Shown here piece after piece: positions 1 through 8,924 of a DNA stretch of 64,000 bases. The stretch is from assembly GCA_028280445.1 (NCBI GenBank), contig JANQLU010000023.1, positions 1 through 64,000 on the forward strand. The letters run 5' to 3'. Origin of the DNA: Pirellulaceae bacterium. GTDB taxonomy: Bacteria; Planctomycetota; Planctomycetia; Pirellulales; Pirellulaceae. The translations under genes and the position numbers were made by a program. Numbering within the stretch: the stretch's first letter is position 1; each line of letters opens with the position of its first letter. The notes under the pieces are model-generated. The model ran no database searches, was not told the DNA's origin, and saw only the letters and a program-made list of their open reading frames with translations.

Positions 1-1
1 A

Positions 2-67
2 CCTAAAACATGGCGAGAAAAGACGAAAGATAAGAAGATTGAGAAAATTCTCGCTCTGGTGGAATAG
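2..67 (+). CDS. 3' end of a plus-strand gene cut by the window edge
   Basis: Frame 2 is open from the left edge to a TAG at 65-67 and reads as a lysine- and glutamate-rich helical tail ending KIEKILALVE. The composition is plausible for a real C-terminus. Only 21 codons are visible, so the product cannot be named. It would converge on the minus-strand protease gene that ends at 151, with a repeat hairpin in between. Confidence 0.4.
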   Translation, partial: PKTWREKTKDKKIEKILALVE

Positions 68-82
68 CAATTAATGGTTGCG

Positions 83-134
83 GCACTAGCCGCCGGTGAC
101 ACTCATAAACCGGCGGCTAGCGCCTTGCCGCTCA
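83..134. repeat. Palindromic repeat, CTAGCCGCCGG family
   Basis: CTAGCCGCCGG at 86-96 is exactly inverted at 110-120, with a 13-nt loop, and is followed by CGCCTTGCCGCTCA. The same sequence family recurs around 3699-3723 and, with much longer arms, at 45343-45411. It sits between two converging genes and could form a transcript-end hairpin, but no T-run follows. Confidence 0.75.
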
Positions 135-150
135 GTCAATCGATGATCGC

Positions 151-1503
151 CTATTGAATTTTTTCTGACTGCATATTTCCAAACAACAACTGTTTCCCGC
201 GAAACAGATAATACTCAAACTTTTTTCGCTTTTTGACGTGTTCCTGGTTTAAAACATACGCCACGTTGTCAACCGACTCGGTTCTCCAACCGTCCATGGC
301 CACAAGAATGTCGCCGACAGAAAAATTTCCGCGATCCGCCGGACTGTTTCGTCGAACCTGAACTACCCGCAACCCATGTTCGAATCCCACGCTGAGCTGC
401 CGCATCAAATTTTTGTCCACGGGCGCCAGTTTCAATCCCAGTGCTTTCCAAACCAGGTTATGATCGGACAATGCTGGCGAAGTCAAATTCACTTGCACAA
501 CTTGTTGTCGACCGACCGACTCGATTTTGAGTGAAAGTTGCTGGCCGGGCCGACGATCCAACAGTGCACGTTGAAAATCGACGGCCCGGCGGCAGACTTT
601 GCCTGCTGCGGACAAAATTTTGTCGCCGGTTCGAATACCAGCTTTAGCAGCAGGACTTCCTGGGTCGACCGTTTCGACAACAGTCATTGGTCGGTTTTTC
701 GCGTAGCGCGTCCGCGCCTTGATTCCTGAATAAATTTCCTGGTTGGCTACTTCTCGCATCAATTGGGCGGCAACTTCCATGACCTCGTTGACGGGAATGG
801 CAAAGGCGATTCCTTGCGCGTTGACACGAACGGCAACGTTAATGCCAATCATCTCACCGTCCATGTTGATCAACGGACCTCCCGAGTTGCCGGGATTGAT
901 CGATGCATCGGTCTGAATCAAATCGTTATAAGTCTGATTTTCGCTCACTTGCACGCGGCGATTTAACGCGCTGACAATTCCATAAGTGACCGAATGATGG
1001 TACCCGTAAGCGTTTCCGATCGCGGCGACATTTTCGCCCAGCAAAATGTCATCGGAGGATCCCATCGAAATGACCGGCAAACGTTCACTGGAACGAATTT
1101 TGACAATTGCCAAATCAGTTTTTTCATCAAACGCAATCAGCCGTCCAATCACCGTTTCGTTTTTGGACGTTGTAATTTTGATCTGCCGGACACCTTGGAC
1201 GACGTGGTAGTTGGTCAGGACGTAACCCCGCGAATCGATGACAACTCCTGTGCCCATCCCGTTGACTTGCTTGGACTGCCCGGTTGAAACGGCAAGTGCA
1301 TTTTGTTGGCGAACCGATTTTCGACCACGAATATTGACGACCGATGCTCGCGCCGAAGCGACCGCCTTGACCAAAGGAGTTCGCCGATTGGATTGCCGCT
1401 GCTGAGCCGTGACCGATGCCGTACAGGACAACGTGGCGACGAGCAACCAGACGCATAACGCATGCTTGCAACGCCGAGAAAAATGATGAGTTATTCTGGG
1501 CAT
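151..1503 (-). CDS. HtrA/DegP-like S1C serine protease with two PDZ domains
   Basis: A periplasmic trypsin-fold protease and chaperone of the HtrA family. Residues 1-34 form a Sec signal peptide (basic start, hydrophobic CVWLLVATLSC, then TAQQ). The catalytic triad is visible: His100 in TNYHVV, Asp130 in KTDLAIV and Ser207 in NPGNSGGP. Two PDZ-like domains follow, at about 250-330 (SPAAKAGIRTGDKIL) and about 345-440 (NSPADRGNFSVGDILVAMDG). The length of 450 residues fits DegP/DegQ-type proteins. Such enzymes degrade or refold misfolded envelope proteins. The gene stands alone: the next minus-strand gene upstream is 270 bp away and that gap holds no convincing gene. The specific DegP, DegQ or DegS role cannot be told from sequence alone. 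Confidence 0.93.
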   Translation of the reverse strand: MPRITHHFSRRCKHALCVWLLVATLSCTASVTAQQRQSNRRTPLVKAVASARASVVNIRGRKSVRQQNALAVSTGQSKQVNGMGTGVVIDSRGYVLTNYHVVQGVRQIKITTSKNETVIGRLIAFDEKTDLAIVKIRSSERLPVISMGSSDDILLGENVAAIGNAYGYHHSVTYGIVSALNRRVQVSENQTYNDLIQTDASINPGNSGGPLINMDGEMIGINVAVRVNAQGIAFAIPVNEVMEVAAQLMREVANQEIYSGIKARTRYAKNRPMTVVETVDPGSPAAKAGIRTGDKILSAAGKVCRRAVDFQRALLDRRPGQQLSLKIESVGRQQVVQVNLTSPALSDHNLVWKALGLKLAPVDKNLMRQLSVGFEHGLRVVQVRRNSPADRGNFSVGDILVAMDGWRTESVDNVAYVLNQEHVKKRKKFEYYLFRGKQLLFGNMQSEKIQ

Positions 1504-1773
1504 ATCAAGTCGGCTTCTAGACCAAGGTGATTTTCAACATTCAAAAATTCGTTCCCATTGATGAAAAACACGACTCATCAGATCCGCGCGGGTATGGATG
1601 CAGATGATGGAAACGTAATTCTTGCGGGAAATGTCGAACAAGCGTTTTATTCGGCTTTACACGGCTTCGATAGTTAGTAGCGCAGCGAGATGCGCCAAAT
1701 CTTAACAAGCCCAAGAAAAAACATTTGAGTTTTGACGGAATCCAACTCAAGTCGGCGAATTTGCTAGCGACAT

Positions 1774-2754
1774 TTAGTTGGATACTGATGCGACTGCATG
1801 CAGATGTAGCGTTTTGTTCAAATTCGTTTTGATTTTGAAAACATCTTTGATTTCAGCCGCCGTCTGGCCAGCTTTGAAACTGACTTCGACAAAATGAAGT
1901 CGTTTTTGGCCCTGAGGAACTTTGGCCGAAAAAGCTGTATTGTCGCAGGTGATTTCCTGGATTTGAAACGGCACTTCGCTTTTGAGCAGCACTTTCTTTT
2001 TGACCACTTCGCCAGGTTTTACCGCGCCGATAGAAACGAGATTCGGACTCATTTCCACCAACGGAGGAACTTTGCCAGAGATCGAAATTGGAAATCGTCG
2101 ATTTCTTGGATCGTTGGTAAAAACGATCAGCTGTTCGTTGAAAAATCCTTCAGGAGCACTCGTTTTCGGTGTCACCGACATTTCATAAGTCACCGATCGA
2201 TAATCGCGCCGGAGCACTTTCAACGTGATGCCGATGTGGGTGAAATAGCTTTTCACATCTTCGATTTTCCAGTTGATATTTCCATATTTTGTGATTTGAA
2301 TTTTTTTCGTTGGCATTCGCGAAAATTTTATTTCATCGAAATTGACGGCACCCGGACTCATTGAAATGTCGCCGCGAATGTTGCCCTTGACCAACAATTG
2401 AACCTCGGCGGGAAACGGTTTATCGATCACCACGGTAACTGTCGCTGAACGATTTCCGCGAAATTTGTCTGTATTGAATTTTGCGACGATTGCCCCTGTT
2501 TCCCAGCTCTTGAGTGAACCATTTTTGACCGAAACTTCGGTACATCCACAACTCGAACGAACACTATGGATACGCACGTCTTCCTTGTAAAGATTTTGAA
2601 AAGTGAACTCATAAACGGATTTCGAGTTCGCTGCCACCGTTCCAAAGTCGTGAGAGGTCGCCTTGAACATTTTTCGAGCCCACTGCTGGGCCGAAATTTC
2701 GGTGGCAAAACAGGTAATTAATACAGCCAAAATGGTGAAATTGATGCTTTTCAT
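1774..2754 (-). CDS. DUF1573 (Ig-like) exported protein
   Basis: The reading frame is open further upstream, but the ATG at 2754 is preferred. It is preceded by AAGG at a normal distance and opens a clear signal peptide (MKSINFTILAVLITCF...ISAQ). The mature protein carries a DUF1573 domain with the family's SSCGCTEV motif (Cys69 and Cys71 in this numbering), followed by at least one more beta-rich Ig-like module around 'FNEQLIVFTNDPRNRRFPISISG'-type sequence, which is usual for this family. DUF1573 proteins are common in Planctomycetota and Bacteroidota. Their function is poorly known; an envelope location is inferred from the signal peptide. No operon partner is evident. Confidence 0.82.
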   Translation of the reverse strand: MKSINFTILAVLITCFATEISAQQWARKMFKATSHDFGTVAANSKSVYEFTFQNLYKEDVRIHSVRSSCGCTEVSVKNGSLKSWETGAIVAKFNTDKFRGNRSATVTVVIDKPFPAEVQLLVKGNIRGDISMSPGAVNFDEIKFSRMPTKKIQITKYGNINWKIEDVKSYFTHIGITLKVLRRDYRSVTYEMSVTPKTSAPEGFFNEQLIVFTNDPRNRRFPISISGKVPPLVEMSPNLVSIGAVKPGEVVKKKVLLKSEVPFQIQEITCDNTAFSAKVPQGQKRLHFVEVSFKAGQTAAEIKDVFKIKTNLNKTLHLHAVASVSN

Positions 2755-3072
2755 GAGCCTTGTTGGGGAGTTTTGAGTCAGAACAGAATCGTCTGGCACC
2801 AATGTAAATAAATTTCTGAAATCGCTCAAACGTGATCAGGCAAGTGTCAATCCCACCACAATCAACTGAGCTCGCAGCAAACACGCAAAAATCAGTTGAC
2901 TCATGCGTATTCGCCGTAAATCGTTACCAGTAAACAATTTGAAAAATATGTTTCTTTTGCAACATTGATCTTGCATCATAAAGCCATTGCCAGAAACAAT
3001 TTACGTACGATTTACCGAAAGAAACTAAAAATTGAACCAAAACCCTGAAATCTACGTAACCCTATGGTTTTA

Positions 3073-3101
3073 TTGACTTTAGGTACAATCAAAACTAAAC
3101 T
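3073..3101 (+). promoter_or_regulatory. Candidate sigma70-type promoter for the HU gene
   Basis: TTGACT at 3073-3078, a 17-nt spacer, then TAAACT at 3096-3101 (4 of 6 consensus bases). It lies in an AT-rich stretch (2890-3120) about 75 nt upstream of the HU-type gene. Planctomycete promoter rules are not well defined, so this is only a candidate. Confidence 0.35.
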
Positions 3102-3174
3102 TCAACCACTCAACGGGCGGAATCACAAAAATCGACTATGACAGTCACCGATGCCCGACTCGGAACTCAAGTGA

Positions 3175-3591
3175 ATGACCAAAAAAGAAATAGTCAAACT
3201 GATCGCGGATCAAGATAAATTTCTCACTCAGGTGAAAGCCAAAGAGATCGTCCAAAAGACGTTTGACGCCATTATCGATGCCTTGGTAACCGAAAAACGA
3301 ATCGAACTGCGCAATTTCGGCGTTTTCGAGGTCAAAAAACGAGCTGCGCGGAAGGCCCGCAATCCGAGAACCGGTGAAAAAGTATTTGTCGAGGAAAAAT
3401 ACGTCGTCACGTTCAAACCCGGCAAAGAAATGGAAAAACGAGTTCGCGAACTCGAAGAACAGGAAAATGCCCGTCGTCTGCTGGCCGAAGCTGAAAATGC
3501 CGCTCAAAACCAATCGCCAGATCCTCCGCAATTGGAAACACCAGATTCACTCAGCAGCAACGTGATTCCCAACGTGGAATCGCAATCCTAA
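3175..3591 (+). CDS. HU/IHF-family DNA-binding protein with a C-terminal extension
   Basis: A nucleoid-associated protein that bends DNA as a dimer. Residues 1-92 match the HU/IHF fold: a [10 protein letters not shown] start, the [13 protein letters not shown] beta strand and RNPRTGEK, whose proline intercalates into the minor groove. HU is normally about 90 residues. Here about 45 extra residues follow, first a charged helix ([20 protein letters not shown]) and then an Asn/Gln/Pro/Ser-rich tail that is probably disordered. Extended HU variants occur in other phyla, but this tail resembles none I can name. The gene is monocistronic, with AT-rich DNA upstream and repeat elements downstream. 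Confidence 0.9.
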   Translation: MTKKEIVKLIADQDKFLTQVKAKEIVQKTFDAIIDALVTEKRIELRNFGVFEVKKRAARKARNPRTGEKVFVEEKYVVTFKPGKEMEKRVRELEEQENARRLLAEAENAAQNQSPDPPQLETPDSLSSNVIPNVESQS

Positions 3592-3601
3592 TCCGCTGCG
3601 C

Positions 3602-3786
3602 GGGAGGGCGAGGCTCCCGCCGAGCCAATACAAGACGATCGCGGCTCAGCCTGACCCTGTGAGTGGCATGGCGCTGGTTCGAAGCGCTAACAAACAAACC
3701 GGCGCCTAGCGCCTTGCTGCTCACCGGTGGCTTTGCCACGGATGAGAGTTCGTCCCAACACGGCTCGGCAGGAGCCTCGCCCTCCC
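3602..3786. repeat. Inverted pair of GGGAGGGCGAGGCTCC-family repeats
   Basis: A 25-nt arm at 3602-3626 is matched in inverse at 3762-3786 with one mismatch, enclosing 135 bp. Inside is a CTAGCGCC-family copy (3699-3723). The spacer has no gene. The same arm recurs as a perfect inverted pair at 29486-29658 and singly at 60306-60330. The overall form is like a small non-autonomous element. Chance frames through it read GEAPAEP or AGASPSR and are not genes. Confidence 0.7.
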
Positions 3787-3900
3787 GAGTCACACCCTCC
3801 ACAATTCTGCGCTTCAATCGACCGACCAGCCGGTGTCTCGACGTTCTGCGCCACGGTCTTACAATAGTTTGCCCCGAGATTGTTCAAGGACGGTAACGGT

Positions 3901-4857
3901 ATGGCCTATTTCATTGGAACTGACGAAGCTGGTTATGGACCCAACCTTGGTCCATTGGCGGTCACCGCAACGTGTTGGCAAGTTAGCGGGTTAACGACGG
4001 ATCTGGCGACGATTTTAGGCGACACCGTCGGCACGGACACTGATCAGATTCGTTTGTCTGATTCCAAGCAGGTATTCAGTTCCTCTTCGAAATCGCTGCT
4101 TCATTTGGAAACCGCGGCCCTGGTGCTGTTGCAGCAAATCGGATTGCAACCGCAAACGGTCGACGAACTGGTTCAATCGCTTTCTCCCGACGCTGATCAA
4201 ATCCGTGACGAAGGATTTTGGATTTCCAGTCCAGATATTCAGCTTCCTCAGCAAAACACTCCGGAACAATTAAACGGTATTGCCAAAGCGGTTGCAACAC
4301 AATTGGCACAACACTCCAGTCGATTTGTCGACGTACAATCGCGAATCGTTACGCCCAGCGAATTCAATCGCATGCTCGGCCAAAATAAAAACAAAGCCGA
4401 TGTCCTGGCCACCACGACATTGGAAATGATCGCACAATGGCTTCGATCACTAGCTGAGACCGATCCTCACGAACATGTTTACATTACCTGTGATCGATTT
4501 GGAGGCCGCCGAAAATACTTGCCGCTGCTGCACGAAATTCTGACCGACCAGTTTATCGAGCGCGCTCGGGAATCGGAGTCTGACAGCGTTTACATCATCC
4601 GCGAAAAACACCGTAAAATTAAAATTCGATTTGTAACCCAGGGCGAGCGTTATATTCCCGTTGCTGCCGCCTCGATTTTTTCAAAATGGATTCGCGAACT
4701 GACCATGCTCGCCTGGAATGCATTTTGGCAATCTCATCTCCCGGATCTCAAAGCAACGGCTGGTTATCCAGGTGACGCGCCAAGGTTTAAATCAGAAATC
4801 GATGAGGTCCGACAAGTTTTAGGAATCAGCAACGAGTCGATCTGGCGTCAAAGATAG
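3901..4857 (+). CDS. Diverged RNase HII-like nuclease
   Basis: The ATG at 3901 is chosen over an in-frame TTG at 3880: AAGGA lies 10 nt before it and the protein then opens directly with the fold (MAYFIGTDEAGYGPNLGPL). RNase HII cleaves RNA in RNA/DNA hybrids and removes misincorporated ribonucleotides. The family's first motif is DEAGRGPLAGP; here it is DEAGYGPNLGP with Asp8 and Glu9. DSKQ matches the DSKKL segment, CDRFGG supplies a third acidic residue (Asp198), and PVAAASIFSKWIRE matches the AAASIxAKxxRD motif, with Glu265 in place of the usual Asp. At 318 residues it is much longer than the usual ~200 because of an insert at about 80-180. Family assignment is good. Whether it is the cell's working RNase HII or a relative with another substrate is open. 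Confidence 0.7.
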   Translation: MAYFIGTDEAGYGPNLGPLAVTATCWQVSGLTTDLATILGDTVGTDTDQIRLSDSKQVFSSSSKSLLHLETAALVLLQQIGLQPQTVDELVQSLSPDADQIRDEGFWISSPDIQLPQQNTPEQLNGIAKAVATQLAQHSSRFVDVQSRIVTPSEFNRMLGQNKNKADVLATTTLEMIAQWLRSLAETDPHEHVYITCDRFGGRRKYLPLLHEILTDQFIERARESESDSVYIIREKHRKIKIRFVTQGERYIPVAAASIFSKWIRELTMLAWNAFWQSHLPDLKATAGYPGDAPRFKSEIDEVRQVLGISNESIWRQR

Positions 4858-4925
4858 TCGAACCGAAAGCAACAAATTACTGCGCACTGACTTTTTTCAG
4901 ATGACACTTTTGGGTGGCAATTTTT

Positions 4926-5082
4926 GGGTGGCACTGGCTCTGCCAGTGTATAGCAACAGTATCCCTCCACTTCGTTTTAAAGACACCTGGATTTTTGTCC
5001 AAATCGTCTAGAATAATCCCCGGTGTGACCTCAACGAGCAACTAATTCGCGCACTGTACACTGGCTGGGGCCAGTGGCACCC
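4926..5082. repeat. Inverted pair of CACTGGC...GCCAGTG repeats
   Basis: GGGTGGCACTGGCTCTGCC-type copy at 4926-4948 and an inverted copy at 5059-5082 (CACTGGCTGGGGCCAGTG plus GCACCC). Each is itself a short hairpin. They enclose about 110 bp with no gene. Related copies are at 20402-20604, 38925-38949, 45161-45300 and, decayed, 60393-60413. Confidence 0.65.
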
Positions 5083-5098
5083 TTCACGTCAAAAATAG

Positions 5099-5539
5099 TC
5101 AATCGGTTTCGTCCGCAAATGCATTTTGAAAATGCTGAATTTTTGGTTCGTTCTCTTTGCCTTCCATCATTACCGACACGATATCAAATCGAAATCGATG
5201 GTCGAGCAATTGGTGATGTTGGAGATAGGATTGCGCCGTTTGAACAATTTTTCGTTGTTTTTCAGCGTCGACTGCCGATTCCGGCAGCCCCGCAACGTCA
5301 CTTGTGCGGGTTTTAACTTCGACAAAAACTACCGTCCGACCATCGATTGCAATCAAGTCGATTTCACCGTACTTTTGTCGATAATTCCGCTCGACGATGC
5401 GATATTTTTTTCGTTTCAGATACGCAGCAGCCAACGATTCACCACGCTCGCCAATTGGCAGATCCCGCGGTTTTTGAAAATACTGCGACAATCGTCGTCG
5501 GCCCAGGCCAATCCAGTATCGAGTTTTTTCAAATGGCAT
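5099..5539 (-). CDS. yraN: YraN/UPF0102 family nuclease-fold protein
   Basis: A 146-residue member of the UPF0102 family, which has a restriction-endonuclease-like fold. Visible signature: GESLAAAYLKRKKYRIVERNY (Glu34), then KYGEIDLIAIDG (Glu59, Asp61) and VFVEVKTR (Glu74, Lys76), which together give the E...D...ExK layout of PD-(D/E)XK enzymes. The family is widespread and often lies beside rnhB and ribosomal genes in other bacteria. An RNase HII-like gene does lie next door here, on the other strand. Its cellular role is not established. It starts 41 nt after the stop of the upstream minus-strand TPR gene, so the two may be co-transcribed. Confidence 0.88.
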   Translation of the reverse strand: MPFEKTRYWIGLGRRRLSQYFQKPRDLPIGERGESLAAAYLKRKKYRIVERNYRQKYGEIDLIAIDGRTVVFVEVKTRTSDVAGLPESAVDAEKQRKIVQTAQSYLQHHQLLDHRFRFDIVSVMMEGKENEPKIQHFQNAFADETD

Positions 5540-5580
5540 CAGAGCCGACGGGGCGAATGGCAGGAGAACGTCAGATGAGA

Positions 5581-6564
5581 TTATTTGTCTGATTTCTTTT
5601 CAGCAGATTTTTTGTCTGTAGTTTTTTTGTCTGATGATTTCTTCTCAGCTTTGTCAGACTTATCCGATTTGGATTCGGATTTCGATTTTCCTTCAGTTTT
5701 CGGAGCGCCAGATTTATTCTCGCCAGACTTGTTCTCTTCACCTTTGTTTTTCGGTTTTTGCCCACCCGTTTTTCCAGCGCCAGGCTTCGGAGCAGGATCG
5801 TTTTCCAACGTAGGATCAAAACTTCCGCCGCCAATGGGTTCCTTGATTTCATCCGTAAATTCGATGTCTGGAATTCGGGGCAACAATACCGAACCGGGCG
5901 CTTCGCCAAACGTATCCCAAGAATCGAACATTGTATAAAACTCGCTGACATCTTTGCTCTTGCAACGTTTCGAGCCGAGCAATGCGGCGTCATACAGCGG
6001 AGACTCGTCCCCTTCTTCGACCAACTCGTCGTAATATTTTTTGGCGTCGTCGAATTCACCGAGGCTTTCGTGCGCATACGCCAACGCAAATGTGGCTCGA
6101 CGCCTCAGCATCTTGTCCATTTTGCGTTCGCTGTTCACGACGTCGACAAGATATTTTTTGGCTTTGGTTAAACCAGCCTTGGATTTCTTTTTGTCAGCCA
6201 ACCAAGCGGGTTTGCCGGTTCGTTGATCAACCAGGATCGCATTTTTGATTTCGATGTCGCCAGCAAAAAACTTGGCCCACAAAGCGGCATCGGTATCAGG
6301 ATTGTTTTCAGCAAACGAATCGAGCGCGCTAGTCGAACCAGCAATTCGACTGGACTGCTGAACGGCCTCTCCCAGCTCTTTCCAAACCGCTGCCCGTTTG
6401 GCTTTTTGATTGTGGTAATACCAGACACCACCACAAATTAAAACCACGATAATTCCAACTACCGCACCAATAATCGGCAAATAAGGCTTCCATTTTTCGA
6501 ATTGTTCCTCGAGCCGATCTGCTAGTTCATTATGCTCAAGTTCTTCTTTTCGTTTTTTGCTCAT
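5581..6564 (-). CDS. Membrane-anchored TPR protein (YfgM-like) with charged low-complexity tail
   Basis: Layout: a charged N-terminal helix (residues 1-28), one membrane segment at about 29-50 (PIIGAVVGIIVVLICGGVWYY) and a tetratricopeptide-like helical domain to about 235. This is the arrangement of YfgM-type proteins, which bind the Sec translocon and periplasmic chaperones; functional equivalence is inference. After a proline/glycine linker the last ~65 residues are a Lys/Ser/Asp/Glu repeat tail (KSESKSDKSDKAEKKSSDK type), probably disordered. The DNA of that tail (5583-5770) is correspondingly repetitive. First gene of a likely two-gene unit with yraN. Confidence 0.75.
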   Translation of the reverse strand: MSKKRKEELEHNELADRLEEQFEKWKPYLPIIGAVVGIIVVLICGGVWYYHNQKAKRAAVWKELGEAVQQSSRIAGSTSALDSFAENNPDTDAALWAKFFAGDIEIKNAILVDQRTGKPAWLADKKKSKAGLTKAKKYLVDVVNSERKMDKMLRRRATFALAYAHESLGEFDDAKKYYDELVEEGDESPLYDAALLGSKRCKSKDVSEFYTMFDSWDTFGEAPGSVLLPRIPDIEFTDEIKEPIGGGSFDPTLENDPAPKPGAGKTGGQKPKNKGEENKSGENKSGAPKTEGKSKSESKSDKSDKAEKKSSDKKTTDKKSAEKKSDK

Positions 6565-6679
6565 GATTTTGGGCTAACTTGGCCGGTAAAAGGTGCAATC
6601 AAAAAAACTGCCAAAAATTCAGTATATGAAGTTTGATTTACCACGGTCAAGGTCGACGTCAGGCCGCAGGACCGAAAGA

Positions 6680-6829
6680 GGTAGTGGTACCATAAGTGTT
6701 TGTGACGAGACTTCGTAAGCGCGAAGCGTGAGCGAGGGACCAAGACAACCTGAAAATCTAAGACAATTCCGGTCCCTCGCTCACGCTTCGGGTTGCGATT
6801 TTGCCTGTAACATTTATGGCACCACTGCC
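6680..6829. repeat. Long imperfect palindrome carrying the GCGTGAGCGAGGGACC repeat
   Basis: A perfect 20-bp inverted repeat lies at 6722-6741 and 6771-6790. The pairing continues outward imperfectly: GGTAGTGGTACCATAAGTGT near 6681 matches the inverse of ACATTTATGGCACCACTGCC near 6809. The whole unit is about 150 bp, like a small inverted-repeat element. Related cores occur near 30513-30530, 60040-60127 and 60220-60232. A minus-strand frame across it reads NPKRERG and is not a gene. The rest of 6565-6935 shows nothing else. Confidence 0.7.
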
Positions 6830-6935
6830 GCGCTGCCGACGCCGAAACGTCAATATGCCCTCGCAATTCGTGGAAAGCACATTAAAACTTGAAGACTGAA
6901 TTCAAGCGTTTGATCAAATACAAATTCTGACCCCA

Positions 6936-8909
6936 ATGGCGTTAAACCCCGCTCAACAACAAGCTGTTGATACACTTTCCGGACCCATTTTGGTCTTGGC
7001 CGGTGCCGGCACGGGGAAAACACGGGTCATCACCGCAAGAATTGCAAATTTAATTCGCCACGGCACCAAACCAGATCGTATTCTCGGAGTCACGTTTACC
7101 AACAAAGCGGCTCAGGAAATGCAACATCGCGTTGGCGCGTTGCTCAAAAAAAAATCGAAAGCCAAACCATTTCTGTCAACATTTCACTCGCTTTGTCTAA
7201 AAATTCTTCGACGACACATCACGCGGTTGGGCTATCCCGCGCGATTTGCCATCTACGATCGAAGCGACCAGGAATCCGTCGCCCGCGAAGTGCTCCGCGA
7301 AGTCAAAATGACCGAACAAATGCTCGCACCGTCTCTGCTGTTGTTTTTTATCAGCCAGTGGAAATCAAATTCAATTTCGCCCGACCAGGCACTCCGCGTC
7401 GCCGATTCAGATCAAATGCATTTGGCGGCAGTCGCTTTTCGTCGCTACCAACGGCGACTCAAAAACCGCGGGGCAGTCGATTTTGACGATCTGCTGCTGT
7501 GTACCGAGCAATTGTTTCACGATTGTCCCGACGTTTCCGATCAAGAGTCGGCTAGTTTTGATCAAATTTTGATCGACGAATATCAAGATACCAATACCAG
7601 CCAATATCGCATCATCCGCACTTTGGCCGAACGACACCGAAATTTGTGTGTGGTCGGCGATGATGATCAATCAATTTACGCTTGGCGTGGCGCTCGCGTT
7701 GAAAACATTTTGAATTTCAAAAAAGACTGGCCCGATGCGGTCGTCGTTTACTTGCAAGACAACTATCGCAGCACTGGTCCCATTTTGCATTTGGCTAACG
7801 AACTGATTGCCTTCAATGCAGTTCGACACGAAAAAATCCTTCGAGCCGCTCGCCCGGGAGGACTCAAGCCGGAAATCTTGCAATTACCCAGTGAAGCCAA
7901 GGAAGCGGAAGAAATCGTAACACGCGTCAGAAATCGCCTCAGCCAACCTGGCATCGAACCACGCGATATCGCCATTTTGTTTCGCACAAATGACCAACCT
8001 CGCGTTTTTGAACAGGAACTTCGCAAACACAAGATTCCTTACGTTTTGATCGGCGGTACTTCGTTTTTTGACCGCAAAGAAGTTCGTGATGTCTTGGCGT
8101 ACCTCCGCGCGATTGAATTTGGCAACGACGATGTGTCACTGTTGCGGATCATCAACACGCCGGCCCGCGGGATCGGCCAAACCACCATCGAACGGATACA
8201 GGCTGCGGCAAACGCGCAGCAGGTTTCCATCAAAAAAATCATCGAATCACCATCAATGTGCCCCGAATTGTCCGGTGAGCCGCTCAAACGTATTGTCGCG
8301 TTTGGCGAGTTGTTGGCCGATCTGCGAAAACTTTCAAAACAAAAACAGCTCGGCAAACTGATGCAACAATTGATCGATCGTACCAACTACATCGAAGAGA
8401 TTGATCGAAATTACAGACAGACCGACGAACGGGAAGCCCGAAAAATCATGCTCGAGCAAATGGTCAATGCCATTGCGATGTACCAACAAGAATCGACGAA
8501 ACCGCGACTTTCCGAATTCATCGATCAACTGGCGGTCGGCGACCGTGATATTGGTGAAGACAAAGACAAACAACTTTCCCGCAACGCTGTAGCACTGCTG
8601 ACACTGCATTCGGCCAAAGGTTTGGAGTTTCCCGAAGTTTTTTTGGTGGGTCTCGAAGAAGGGATCTTGCCACACCATCGCAGCTTGGCGGAAAACAGTG
8701 ACGAAGTCGACGAAGAACGACGGTTGTGTTATGTCGGCATCACGCGAGCCCAGGAACACCTGACGCTGTCGATGGCACTCAGTCGAATGAAATGGGGCAA
8801 GCCCCGCGAAACACTTCCCAGTCGATTCCTTTACGAGATGACCGGAATGGCAGACAATCCCAAATACCTTGAATCGGTTTCTGGCCGCAGCCAATCGCAA
8901 AAAAAATAG
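6936..8909 (+). CDS. UvrD/Rep/PcrA superfamily 1 DNA helicase, Rep-like
   Basis: A 3'-5' ATP-dependent DNA helicase. All superfamily 1A motifs are in order: motif I AGAGTGKT (Lys28), Ia TFTNKAAQEM, II DEYQDTN, III VGDDDQSIYAWRGA, IV QDNYRST, V TLHSAKGLEFPEVFLVG and VI EERRLCYVGITRAQE. The start LNPAQQQAVDTLSGPILVLAG and the 657-residue length are closer to Rep than to UvrD (about 720). These enzymes remove proteins from DNA, help restart forks and act in repair. It is followed after 15 nt by a membrane transporter gene, which probably shares its transcript without a functional link. The exact subfamily needs a tree. Confidence 0.93.
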   Translation: MALNPAQQQAVDTLSGPILVLAGAGTGKTRVITARIANLIRHGTKPDRILGVTFTNKAAQEMQHRVGALLKKKSKAKPFLSTFHSLCLKILRRHITRLGYPARFAIYDRSDQESVAREVLREVKMTEQMLAPSLLLFFISQWKSNSISPDQALRVADSDQMHLAAVAFRRYQRRLKNRGAVDFDDLLLCTEQLFHDCPDVSDQESASFDQILIDEYQDTNTSQYRIIRTLAERHRNLCVVGDDDQSIYAWRGARVENILNFKKDWPDAVVVYLQDNYRSTGPILHLANELIAFNAVRHEKILRAARPGGLKPEILQLPSEAKEAEEIVTRVRNRLSQPGIEPRDIAILFRTNDQPRVFEQELRKHKIPYVLIGGTSFFDRKEVRDVLAYLRAIEFGNDDVSLLRIINTPARGIGQTTIERIQAAANAQQVSIKKIIESPSMCPELSGEPLKRIVAFGELLADLRKLSKQKQLGKLMQQLIDRTNYIEEIDRNYRQTDEREARKIMLEQMVNAIAMYQQESTKPRLSEFIDQLAVGDRDIGEDKDKQLSRNAVALLTLHSAKGLEFPEVFLVGLEEGILPHHRSLAENSDEVDEERRLCYVGITRAQEHLTLSMALSRMKWGKPRETLPSRFLYEMTGMADNPKYLESVSGRSQSQKK

Positions 8910-8924
8910 CCGCCGGCAGCATCC

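Noticed and set aside
370-390. tRNA T-loop-like GTTCGAATCCC
   Set aside because: Lies inside the protease coding sequence with no matching acceptor stem or anticodon arm.
1541-1750. 69-codon minus-strand frame between the protease and DUF1573 genes
   Set aside because: Composition unlike a real protein and no start signal; the 270-bp gap shows nothing else.
3551-3887. Overlapping frames reading REGEAPAEP, AGASPSR and GGRGSCRAV
   Set aside because: Repeat-derived sequences in the gap between the HU and RNase HII-like genes, with no start signals.
6561-6866. Minus-strand 101-codon frame with NPKRERG and VPRSRFALT
   Set aside because: Runs through both arms of the 6680-6829 palindrome and overlaps the start of a real gene; the peptide is a known by-product of such repeats.
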